Program-made: the position numbers and the translations under genes | The notes under the pieces: generated by a model | Seen by the model: only the letters and a program-made list of their open reading frames with translations | Database searches by the model: none | What the model was told of the DNA's origin: nothing | Shown here: positions 1 through 6,133 of the stretch, piece after piece | How the letters are laid out: the number at the start of each line of letters is the position of its first letter | Numbering within the stretch: the stretch's first letter is position 1 | Source: Finegoldia magna | Lineage (GTDB): Bacteria; Bacillota; Clostridia; Tissierellales; Peptoniphilaceae | Direction of reading: 5' to 3' | NCBI RefSeq assembly: GCF_018371055.1 | Contig: NZ_JAGYZD010000067.1 | Coordinates: forward strand, 1 to 7,737 | DNA: 7,737 nucleotides

Positions 1-1036
1 AATTTACAGGTTTTAAAATATTTTTGTCATTTACCGTGTAACTTAGATTTTCAGCAATAATTTCAATATGATTTGTTTTATTATCAAAATTCTTCTTTTG
101 AGAAATATCTGAATAAAATTTTCCAACATTAACTTTTAAACTTTTTAATTGAATAAATGAGTCCACGGACTTTTTCACACAATCAAAAAATTTATTGATA
201 ACAACAGACATAGCTAAAACTTTTATTATTGAATTTATGCCTATAATTTGCTTAGAGCATAGAATAATTCCAAATCCCACTACTAGTATTAAAAACAATC
301 CATCTGCTAAATTTCTTACTGCGTTTTGAGTTTTTGTATACATTTCTCCTCTTGCTACTTTATCTTTCACAAATTCATCAAATAATTCTTTGTATACCTG
401 TATGAATTTTGCGTACAAATTATTAAATTTCAACCAATCTTTTTCAAAAGAGCAAGAAAATAATATTTTTCTTTCATTCTCTTTAAATGTATATTTGTCT
501 CTTGTATATTCAGAAACTTCATTCTTAAAAGTAGTAAATGATACAAATCTTAAAAATCCCATAGCAACTATGAATATGAAATAATAAATTGGTAATTCTT
601 TCAAGCTTATTATCAAAATTAAAACTATTATTAAAGCTTCTGAAATATTTTGAAATGCCCATATAAAGTTCAATCTAAGCATAGTTGCTTCTTTTTCTAT
701 AATATTGTCAAATTTATATGATTTTATTTCTCTTAAAATACTTTCATCAAATTTTAAGTATTTGTCTATTAGCAAATTTTCGTGAGTAAAACTATTTTTC
801 AGGATAATTTTATTTGATAAAATCTGAAAAATAGGTATCAAAACTACAGTAATCAAAATAGCAATGAGCAACTTATATATTGAAGATTTCATCATTTTTA
901 TATCTGAATTCAATACTGCAGATGTAAAAGTTCCCAAAACAGTCGCTATGAAAACTGCTGACACATCTTGAATTATATTGCTAATCAGTCCTAATATTGC
1001 GCCAAGTCTCATAGACTTGAATAAATCCTTATACAT
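1..1036 (-). CDS. ABC exporter half-transporter, partial (ATPase domain cut off by left window edge)
   Basis: The frame is open from ATG at 1036 to the window edge: 345 codons without a stop. About six hydrophobic segments are visible (roughly residues 11-40, 53-76, 122-145, 148-168, 242-260, 264-285), the usual layout of a type IV ABC exporter membrane domain. From residue 322 the sequence turns into the start of an ATPase domain, with an A-loop-like LSY (331-333) followed by NILKPVN, just before where Walker A would come. The remaining 150-190 residues lie outside the window. The start overlaps the stop of the upstream half-transporter by 8 nt (ATGTATAA), with a GGTGA-like site ahead of it, so translation is probably coupled. 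It is most likely the partner of that protein in a heterodimeric exporter (inference). The substrate cannot be told. Family call is from architecture; I do not recognise the specific gene. Confidence 0.85.
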   Translation of the reverse strand, partial: MYKDLFKSMRLGAILGLISNIIQDVSAVFIATVLGTFTSAVLNSDIKMMKSSIYKLLIAILITVVLIPIFQILSNKIILKNSFTHENLLIDKYLKFDESILREIKSYKFDNIIEKEATMLRLNFIWAFQNISEALIIVLILIISLKELPIYYFIFIVAMGFLRFVSFTTFKNEVSEYTRDKYTFKENERKILFSCSFEKDWLKFNNLYAKFIQVYKELFDEFVKDKVARGEMYTKTQNAVRNLADGLFLILVVGFGIILCSKQIIGINSIIKVLAMSVVINKFFDCVKKSVDSFIQLKSLKVNVGKFYSDISQKKNFDNKTNHIEIIAENLSYTVNDKNILKPVN

Positions 1037-2570
1037 AATTATCACCGCTATCTAAATCTAAAGTTTTATTGCATATTTTATTTAACCTTTTATCATGACT
1101 AATTACAATCATTTCTCGTGAATCAGATCTTAAAATACCGATTAGTTTTTCCACTGATTTATCATCTAAATGATTTGTCGGTTCATCTAACAAAAGTATA
1201 TTCTTATCAGATGCCAGACAAACTGCTAATGCGAATTTTTTCCTTTCTCCACCTGATAATTCATCTAAGTATTTACCCCAATCAAGCTCCTTAATCCCAA
1301 AATAATTGCAGAGTTCTTGGACTTTTTTAACGTATTCTTTTCCTTCAAGCATACCCATAATCTCTCTCATTGTAAAAGAAATACATAAATCATTTTGATT
1401 TAAATAACTTATAAGTCTTTCTGGAATATCTCTAATAACCAATTTGCTATTTGAGTGTAAAAGTCCTAAAATCAAATTGAAAATGGTTGTTTTCCCTTTG
1501 CCATTACTCCCAGAAATTAGAATTTTATCTCCTTTTTCTAATTTAAGATTTGTTCCATTTAAATTTTGACAAAAATCTAAATCTTCAATTTTTAAATCTA
1601 TTAGAGAATCAGTATCTGAAACTGTTACATCGTTACTATTAATATCTTTATTTAAAATATTATTTATTCTAGTTTTTGATACATTGAATTCTTGAACCTT
1701 CGAAATATATTTTGTTATATTCTCAAAATTGGAATAAAACGTACTCAGTAACATAATCATAAACACCGAATCAGCAATGGTAATTTCCTGATTATAGATT
1801 GCTATACCTATAATTGCATAACTAACTATTTTTAAAATCAAATCTAACAGAGAATACATAGCATTTTCAAGAGCAAATGCAATTTCAGCCTTAGTACCAG
1901 CATTTACATTCAGTTCATCTAAATTTCTTTTATTTTTAAAATACCAATCAGTCGCATTAAAAGTTTTCAAAACATCTCTTCCTTCTGATGCTGAAATAAT
2001 CCAGTTAGTAGTATCTTGTTCTATTTTTCTAGTATCCATGTAAATCTTATATAAACTATTTTTAGTAATTATTGGCGGTATTATTTGCAAAATAGCTAAT
2101 AAAACAAAAATAAAAGTCACCTTATAACTTAAAACCAAAAATGAAATAAGTACCATCGCAAAAATAAATAATGAAGAAAAAAATTCTACTAAATATTCAA
2201 ACCTAAAACTTGCTACGATGTCGCTATCCTTATCTACAATTTGCAAAACTTGCTCTCCTGTCAATTCGAACAATAATTCTTTTCGTAAATTGTAAATATC
2301 TCTAAGTATGTTGTTTTTTAACTGAAATTTTAATTGATGTTTTATCAATTCTATTCTATAAGGTATTAGTTTTTCTAATAAAAACTTCACACCAAATACT
2401 AGTATGATAATTAACATAGTTTTTATTGTATTTTGAAATTCTACTGTTTTGAGTTTTACAAATTCGTCTGCAAAATTTGATGTAATTACAGACACTAAAA
2501 AATCAAGCACAAAAATAAATACATAAAACAAACTTGAATAAATAAAATATTTCTTCGCTTTAGTTTTCAT
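1029..2570 (-). CDS. ABC exporter half-transporter, membrane domain fused to ATPase
   Basis: This 513-aa protein has an N-terminal membrane domain with about six helices (near residues 9-31, 51-71, 129-149, 152-170, 237-259, 264-283) and a C-terminal ATPase domain from about residue 325. ATPase motifs are intact: Walker A GSNGKGKT (354-361), Q-loop Gln392, signature LSGGE (438-442), Walker B ILLLDEP (458-464) with catalytic Glu463, and H-loop His492. The A-loop tyrosine is not obvious (LDF near 331-333), unlike the downstream partner, which has LSY; this fits an asymmetric heterodimer. The ATPase domain (about 190 aa) is shorter than the usual 230 or so. Start: ATG preceded by AGAGAGGA about 9 nt upstream. 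It is the first gene of a two-gene operon. The family exports lipids, peptides or drugs; the substrate here is unknown. Heterodimer formation is inferred from gene pairing. Confidence 0.9.
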   Translation of the reverse strand: MKTKAKKYFIYSSLFYVFIFVLDFLVSVITSNFADEFVKLKTVEFQNTIKTMLIIILVFGVKFLLEKLIPYRIELIKHQLKFQLKNNILRDIYNLRKELLFELTGEQVLQIVDKDSDIVASFRFEYLVEFFSSLFIFAMVLISFLVLSYKVTFIFVLLAILQIIPPIITKNSLYKIYMDTRKIEQDTTNWIISASEGRDVLKTFNATDWYFKNKRNLDELNVNAGTKAEIAFALENAMYSLLDLILKIVSYAIIGIAIYNQEITIADSVFMIMLLSTFYSNFENITKYISKVQEFNVSKTRINNILNKDINSNDVTVSDTDSLIDLKIEDLDFCQNLNGTNLKLEKGDKILISGSNGKGKTTIFNLILGLLHSNSKLVIRDIPERLISYLNQNDLCISFTMREIMGMLEGKEYVKKVQELCNYFGIKELDWGKYLDELSGGERKKFALAVCLASDKNILLLDEPTNHLDDKSVEKLIGILRSDSREMIVISHDKRLNKICNKTLDLDSGDNYV

Positions 2571-2682
2571 ATCACAAATTCCTCTCTTTTTTGATTATAC
2601 CACCTAATAAACTCTTGCGAAATAGAATAAATTTCAATTCTACATTGTTTTATGATATCATTTATTAATACGGAGGTAATAA
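2571..2682. promoter_or_regulatory. Divergent intergenic region between exporter operon and EamA gene
   Basis: These 112 bp separate two divergently transcribed genes. The minus-strand promoter is listed separately. On the plus strand a TATGAT box (2651-2656) is a candidate -10 for the EamA gene, but I see no good -35 at 16-18 nt. It overlaps a perfect 10-bp palindrome ATGATATCAT (2652-2661), which could be a small operator or chance in AT-rich DNA. The EamA ribosome binding site GGAGG is at 2672-2676, 6 nt before its ATG, and is strong. Confidence 0.4.
2594..2602 (-). promoter_or_regulatory. Extended -10 promoter for the paired half-transporter operon
   Basis: Read on the minus strand, this is TGGTATAAT: a consensus TATAAT box with the TGn extension. 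It lies about 24 nt upstream of the ATG at 2570, with the GAGAGG ribosome binding site (plus-strand 2581-2587) in between. The -35 region 17 nt upstream (TTTCGC) is poor, as is common when the extended -10 is present. The predicted transcript start is near 2587, leaving a very short leader. Confidence 0.6.
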
Positions 2683-3591
2683 ATGAATAATAGAACTAAA
2701 GGTATTATAGCAATATTATTGTCAGCATTTGGATTTGCTCTTATGAATTTATTCATACCACTTGCTGGAGATTTGCCAACTATACAAAAAAGTTTTTTCA
2801 GAAATTTGATTGCTTTTTTGGTGGCATTCGCGCTTTTATTGAAATCAAATAAAAAAGAAGAAGTAAAAGAACTTCACGATATTAAATCAATCCCATGGAA
2901 AACTTTGATTTTGAGAGCAAGTTTGGGTACTGCAGGAATTTTTTGTAATTATTACGCGTTGGATCATCTTTTCATTTCAGATGCATCAGTTCTCAACAAA
3001 CTCGCTCCTTTTGCGACTTTGATTTTGTCTTGGATTTTCCTAAAAGAAGATTTGAGAAAGGAACACATAATTTCGATTTTGATAGCATTTGTAGGGGTTT
3101 TATTCGTTGTAAAACCTACACTACAAATCCAAGAAATCCTTCCATATTTAATAGGAATTTTGGGTGGAATTTGTGCAGGTGGAGCTTACACTTGCGTTAG
3201 AAAATTGAACACTCTAGGAGTGAATAGTTCGTTTATCGTTGCTTTTTTCTCAGGATTTTCGAGTATAGTATGTATTCCTTTTATGATATTTAATTTTGTT
3301 CCAATGGGAACATCATCAATCCTTGCTCTTATCGGCGTTGGACTTGCAGCCCTTATCGGACAATTTGGAATAACATTGGCTTACAAATTCGCTCCTGCTT
3401 CTGAAATTTCAGTGTTTGATTATTCGACGATAATTTTTACAGGATTGTTCGGATTTTTATTCTTACATCAAATTCCTGATTATTTAAGTATAATAGGATA
3501 TATTTTAATATTCAGTGGAGCTTTGATTAATTTTATGAACAATCGAAGAAAACAAAGAATGCTAATAAATGAAAAATCTGCACGAGTATAA
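2683..3591 (+). CDS. EamA/DMT-family inner-membrane transporter
   Basis: This 302-aa protein has ten predicted membrane helices arranged as two EamA repeats, the normal size and layout for the drug/metabolite transporter superfamily. The first repeat ends with the typical stretch FLKEDLRKEHIISILIAFVG (119-138) followed by a VVKP turn. The second repeat has the matching region after FDYSTIIFTGLFGFLF (245-260) and a final helix with ILIFSGALINF. Such proteins export or take up small metabolites such as amino acids, nucleosides or cofactors; the substrate cannot be predicted. A short basic tail (NNRRKQRM) follows the last helix, consistent with a cytoplasmic C-terminus. GGAGG 6 nt before the ATG fixes the start. 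It is the only plus-strand gene, apparently monocistronic, ending in a hairpin shared with the convergent ABC gene. Confidence 0.92.
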   Translation: MNNRTKGIIAILLSAFGFALMNLFIPLAGDLPTIQKSFFRNLIAFLVAFALLLKSNKKEEVKELHDIKSIPWKTLILRASLGTAGIFCNYYALDHLFISDASVLNKLAPFATLILSWIFLKEDLRKEHIISILIAFVGVLFVVKPTLQIQEILPYLIGILGGICAGGAYTCVRKLNTLGVNSSFIVAFFSGFSSIVCIPFMIFNFVPMGTSSILALIGVGLAALIGQFGITLAYKFAPASEISVFDYSTIIFTGLFGFLFLHQIPDYLSIIGYILIFSGALINFMNNRRKQRMLINEKSARV

Positions 3592-3609
3592 TCTCATGCA
3601 GATTTTTTT
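3572..3609. terminator. Bidirectional rho-independent terminator between convergent genes
   Basis: The arms AAAAATCTGCACGAG (3572-3586) and CTCATGCAGATTTTT (3593-3607) enclose a 6-nt loop TATAAT. Read on the plus strand, the stem has one C/A mismatch and runs into T7 (3603-3609). Read on the minus strand, the mismatch becomes a U-G wobble and the stem runs into TTTTTC. The EamA stop (TAA, 3589-3591) and the convergent ABC gene stop (TGA, 3596-3594) both lie inside the hairpin, so one element serves both genes and also encodes both C-termini. Confidence 0.8.
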
Positions 3610-5063
3610 AAAAAATACATTTTCTTATTTTTTATCATATTAATAATTTCGCTATCATGCGTAATCAAAATCACTATTTTCCTTTTAAAATACAACTCAT
3701 TTATCATATTCGCTATTTTGATTTTATTTTCTTCATCCAAAAAATTAGTAGGTTCATCTATTATATAAACACTCTTATCCGTATTTAATGCTAACTCTAT
3801 TTGTGCTTTTTTCTTTTGTCCAGAAGAAAAATTTATTTTATCAGATAACAATCCAAAATTAGATATATTATAATCAGATGATATGTACACCATATCATAG
3901 TAGCTCTCTTTTAATATTCTTCCATTTATTAATATATCTCCATTGTATCTATCAGTATAATTCAAAATAGATTCTATCACAGTTGTTTTTCCTACACCAT
4001 TATCTCCAGAAATTATATTTATATTTTTATTATCAAATTTCATAGAAATTTTTTCATTTAATACTTTCCCTTTATTACTCAAACATTCAAAATTCACCAA
4101 TTCTATTTCTTTTATAATATCATAATTGTATCTTGTTTTTTTTACTTCCATAAAATTCATAAAACTATTTATTGCTGGCTTTGCTGTTAAATATTGATTT
4201 CTTATGTCAAACAAATATTCTACTGGTGTCCAAAATCTAGACACATAAAGTTGTGTAGCATAAAAAGTACCTATTGTAATCATATTTCTATACACATAAT
4301 ATCCAGAAATCAAATACATAGAAATTATTACACCATTTAAAACAAAATAAATCATCATATTATTTACAAGAGATTCTAATTTATATTTTTTATTTAATGT
4401 ATTTTTATAATTTTCTAATAAAATTTTTATATCAAACATCTGCTTTTTTTTTAAAAGTCTTTCTGACTTTGTAATAGAATATTTATCTAGCAGATATCCC
4501 TTAATATCTCTATTATTCGTTAAATCCTTTTCCGAATAATCTGAAATCAAATAACCTAATTTATATGATATATATGCACCTACTGGGACTACAATTATCA
4601 TAACTAATGCTAAGCTAATAGACAATTTTAACATTATTAAAAATATTGCTATCATAGTAATAATAGAAAATACAATACTAACAGGTATATCTACAATAAA
4701 GCCTTTTATTAATGTAAGATTATTTGTTATTTCTTGATTAATCCTATCTCTATTAATTGAATGTTCTTTTACTCTATATGTATCCAAATTTTCATTTACC
4801 TCTTTGAAAATATTAGATATTGCTGATGTTTCTACTTTTTTACTGAAAATATCAAATATATAAGATACAACCTGAGTTAATACAAATAAGAAAACATCTA
4901 TCAGTCCAAAAATCAACATATTATTAAAATTTTTATTCATTGCATTATCTATAAACTTTTTTGCAACAAGTGGAGATACTAAAAACAAAATTTTTAATAG
5001 ACCATTTATCAAACAATAAATGGCAAGGCTTTTATTTGAAACATATCTTTTTAATTTCAACAT
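3594..5063 (-). CDS. ABC exporter half-transporter with a reduced ATPase domain
   Basis: This 489-aa protein has an N-terminal membrane domain with six likely helices (near 13-33, 49-72, 124-145, 150-172, 233-257, 262-280) and a C-terminal ATPase from about residue 318. Walker A is GDNGVGKT (353-360), Walker B YIIDEP (433-438) with Glu437, D-loop FLDEE (441-445), and H-loop His469, so ATP hydrolysis looks possible. Three features are unusual. The Q-loop position reads ISSD, with Ser396 where Gln is expected. The signature is FSSGQ (412-416), not LSGGQ. Only about 17 residues separate them where 45-60 is normal, so most of the helical subdomain is missing. There is no clear A-loop Tyr. The frame is uninterrupted and highly A/T-rich. 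No partner half-transporter is adjacent, so a homodimer or a distant partner is likely. Start: ATG with GGAG about 10 nt upstream. Substrate unknown. Confidence 0.87.
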   Translation of the reverse strand: MLKLKRYVSNKSLAIYCLINGLLKILFLVSPLVAKKFIDNAMNKNFNNMLIFGLIDVFLFVLTQVVSYIFDIFSKKVETSAISNIFKEVNENLDTYRVKEHSINRDRINQEITNNLTLIKGFIVDIPVSIVFSIITMIAIFLIMLKLSISLALVMIIVVPVGAYISYKLGYLISDYSEKDLTNNRDIKGYLLDKYSITKSERLLKKKQMFDIKILLENYKNTLNKKYKLESLVNNMMIYFVLNGVIISMYLISGYYVYRNMITIGTFYATQLYVSRFWTPVEYLFDIRNQYLTAKPAINSFMNFMEVKKTRYNYDIIKEIELVNFECLSNKGKVLNEKISMKFDNKNINIISGDNGVGKTTVIESILNYTDRYNGDILINGRILKESYYDMVYISSDYNISNFGLLSDKINFSSGQKKKAQIELALNTDKSVYIIDEPTNFLDEENKIKIANMINELYFKRKIVILITHDSEIINMIKNKKMYFLKKSA

Positions 5064-5136
5064 TATTTATCATCTCCAATGCGTTTTTATTTAATAAAGT
5101 ATAACTCTTGTACTCATTATAAAAAAGAGGAAACAT
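5032..5136 (-). CDS. Possible 34-codon leader ORF overlapping the ABC gene start
   Basis: ATG at 5136 opens a 34-codon frame beginning MFPLFYNEYKSYTLLNKNA and ending 32 nt inside the ABC exporter gene, in another frame. A GGGAA (5147-5151 on the plus strand) lies 10 nt upstream as a modest ribosome binding site. The same frame is open further upstream to a TAA near 5214, about 60 codons in all, but without a good earlier start. It could be a translated leader coupling ribosomes to the ABC start, a remnant of a longer protein, or chance. I recognise no family. Low confidence. Confidence 0.2.
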   Translation of the reverse strand: MFPLFYNEYKSYTLLNKNALEMINNVEIKKICFK

Positions 5137-5151
5137 TTTGAACTGATTCCC
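5116..5151 (-). promoter_or_regulatory. Weak terminator-like hairpin and a TATAAT box just upstream of the ABC gene
   Basis: On the minus strand, GGGAA (5151-5147) can pair with TTTCC (5133-5129) across a 13-nt loop, followed by TCTTTTTT (5128-5121). That resembles a small intrinsic terminator or attenuator. The stem is only 5 bp with one G-U pair, so it is weak. Directly after it, TATAAT (5121-5116) could be a -10 box placing a start near 5109, about 46 nt ahead of the ABC ATG, but no -35 matches well. Which reading is right, if either, cannot be settled by eye. Confidence 0.25.
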
Positions 5152-5174
5152 AAAAATTAGATATAAAAACAATT

Positions 5175-5192
5175 TCAAGAATATTCGCTCAT
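5175..5192 (-). CDS. Possible 5-codon mini-ORF (MSEYS)
   Basis: ATG AGC GAA TAT TCT TGA lies 34 nt after the 20-codon ORF stop, with GAAGG about 11 nt upstream (AGAAGG at plus-strand 5204-5209). The spacing is slightly long. It is listed because it forms part of a run of minimal ORFs preceding an ABC gene. By itself a 5-codon ORF has little statistical weight. Confidence 0.15.
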   Translation of the reverse strand: MSEYS

Positions 5193-5225
5193 TTTGATAC
5201 GTACCTTCTTTTTATATTTTAATAT

Positions 5226-5288
5226 TTAAGCTCTTTTTGGACATTTATCTTTTCTGCCACTGCTATCTTCTCTTAATACTGTAAACAT
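5226..5288 (-). CDS. Possible 20-codon peptide or leader ORF upstream of the ABC exporter
   Basis: The ORF encodes MFTVLREDSSGRKDKCPKRA: very polar, with eight basic-or-acidic residues in its second half, one cysteine and no signal or membrane segment. GGTGAG (plus-strand 5296-5301) stands 7 nt before the ATG, the best-placed ribosome binding site in this interval. The start codon and site fall inside the inverted repeat described separately. The product could be a regulatory leader peptide controlling the exporter, or a small secreted or exported peptide, though nothing resembles a double-glycine leader. I do not recognise it, and chance occurrence is possible at this length. Confidence 0.35.
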   Translation of the reverse strand: MFTVLREDSSGRKDKCPKRA

Positions 5289-5321
5289 AAATAATCTCAC
5301 CGTCATTAATATTTACAGTAT
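5276..5321. repeat. Inverted repeat (operator-like dyad) in the ABC gene leader
   Basis: Perfect 10-bp arms ATACTGTAAA (5276-5285) and TTTACAGTAT (5312-5321) are separated by 26 nt. As minus-strand RNA, pairing can extend to about 19 positions with a single U-U mismatch and two G-U pairs, closing an 8-nt loop CGGTGAGA that holds the ribosome binding site of the 20-codon ORF. There is no T-run on either side, so it is not an ordinary terminator. One arm coincides with the -10 box of the predicted promoter, which favours a DNA-level operator; an RNA hairpin would form only on read-through transcripts. Confidence 0.6.
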
Positions 5322-5343
5322 CATATAGATTATTTAATGTCAA
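5315..5343 (-). promoter_or_regulatory. Predicted sigma-A promoter for the leader and ABC exporter
   Basis: On the minus strand, a perfect TTGACA (5343-5338), a 17-nt spacer ending in TGA, then TACTGT (5320-5315). The -10 is weak, but the TGn extension and perfect -35 compensate. Transcription would begin near 5308, ahead of the 20-codon ORF, leaving a leader of about 245 nt before the ABC ATG at 5063. The left flank of the -10 lies within an inverted-repeat arm, so a regulator bound there would block the promoter. Confidence 0.5.
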
Positions 5344-5351
5344 AGACAGAT

Positions 5352-6122
5352 TTAACCACCTTGTGATTCGTAATGTTTTATTCCTCTTCTCCACATAAAA
5401 TAAATTATTACGGAAAAAATCACGATGTAAATTACTTGTTCCAAAATCAAAGCTTTCATATTGTTTGAGTTAATTATGTTTGCAGGGATATAATAAATTC
5501 CGGCAAGTGGATTGTGTTGTATAATTTCAAATTTGCCGGAGAAAAATGCCAATGGAACTACTTCTCCTGAAAATATTGCCAGAATATACCAGAAAATATC
5601 TCTGAGACTAAGTACAGATTTTAACCAAAATGTTAGTAATCCTAAAATGCATAGCACTTGGAACATCAAACAAAATCCTAGAAACAAGGATATTATAAAA
5701 TAACCAAGTGATGCAAATGAAAACTTGTCAAAATACAACTGAACTGCTATCCAAAAAGCTATGCCCAAAGGCATTGATATTACAACTCTTCCTAGAGATA
5801 TGCAAAATCTAGTAAGAGGATAATAAATTGGCTTAGTTATCAGAGTATCAATATTTCCCGAATTTATATCTTGAAATATGTAATAAGTTTCAGCCATTGT
5901 ATTTGATATTGAATTTTTCACTACCAAAATCGTCATGAAATACGCAATTACATCGTCAAAATTCATTCCTGCTATATCAGCTTGTTCTTTCATTATGAAT
6001 TTCCACAAAAAATAATAAACAATTATTGTAATTGGTATATAAAATATGGAGGAAACAAAAGAAATAAAGTATTCTTTTGAATTTAGGTATTCTATTTTCA
6101 AAGACGCTAAGTATTTTTTCAT
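5352..6122 (-). CDS. ABC-2 type permease, second subunit of the ABC-2 exporter
   Basis: From ATG at 6122 the protein is 256 aa, with about six membrane segments. An N-terminal ATG at 6170 would add 16 residues, but it lies inside the preceding gene and has no ribosome binding site. The 6122 start has GGAGG 5 nt upstream and gives the same length as its partner. Family hallmarks are the GNIDTLITKPI motif after the second helix (the position where relatives read G-x-L/I-D-x-L-L-x-x-P) and the short C-terminal tail GIKHYESQGG. It belongs with PF06182, the uncharacterised ABC-2 permeases paired with COG4586 ATPases. With its sister permease it would form the membrane channel of an exporter energised by the upstream ATPase. 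Substrate unknown. It is the last gene of the operon. Confidence 0.87.
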   Translation of the reverse strand: MKKYLASLKIEYLNSKEYFISFVSSIFYIPITIIVYYFLWKFIMKEQADIAGMNFDDVIAYFMTILVVKNSISNTMAETYYIFQDINSGNIDTLITKPIYYPLTRFCISLGRVVISMPLGIAFWIAVQLYFDKFSFASLGYFIISLFLGFCLMFQVLCILGLLTFWLKSVLSLRDIFWYILAIFSGEVVPLAFFSGKFEIIQHNPLAGIYYIPANIINSNNMKALILEQVIYIVIFSVIIYFMWRRGIKHYESQGG

Positions 6123-6133
6123 TCTAACCTCCA
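6123..6133 (-). promoter_or_regulatory. Ribosome binding site that fixes the second permease start
   Basis: TGGAGG (6133-6128 on the minus strand) is also the last coding sequence of the preceding permease (Asn-Gly-Gly-stop). It sits 5 nt before ATG at 6122. This choice leaves a 1-nt gap between the two genes, replacing a 47-nt overlap, and is the reason for preferring the shorter protein. Confidence 0.8.

Larger units (their letters stand above)
5064..5351. other. Intergenic leader region of about 290 bp
   Basis: The gap between the second ABC-2 permease and the lone ABC exporter is long for a window whose other genes are nearly contiguous. It carries the promoter, dyad, small ORFs and weak hairpin listed separately. 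I see no tRNA, no recognisable riboswitch fold, and no strong terminator for the upstream operon. Its A/T richness resembles the exporter gene it precedes. Confidence 0.6.

Noticed and set aside
390..584. 64-codon plus-strand ORF
   Set aside because: It lies antisense within the partial half-transporter frame, has no ribosome binding site, and reads as a low-complexity shadow.
2652..2661. Palindrome ATGATATCAT as a defined operator
   Set aside because: A 10-bp palindrome is easily found by chance in such A/T-rich DNA, and no second copy was seen nearby.
5226..5288. 20-codon ORF as a bacteriocin or pheromone precursor
   Set aside because: There is no double-glycine leader, signal peptide or hydrophobic segment, and no maturation enzyme is in the window; kept only as an unclassified peptide or leader.
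5276..5321. Dyad as a rho-independent terminator for the ABC-2 operon
   Set aside because: The stem is good, but neither side is followed by a T-run, and the sequence after the 3' arm on the minus strand is purine-rich.
5226..5351. Protein-coding frame continuing from the ABC-2 operon (reads LNNLYDTVNINDGEIIYVYS)
   Set aside because: It looks protein-like but has no start with a ribosome binding site, stops at TAG near 5264, and would run through the promoter and dyad.
5512..5703. 63-codon plus-strand ORF
   Set aside because: It is antisense to the second ABC-2 permease, which has clear family motifs and a strong ribosome binding site.
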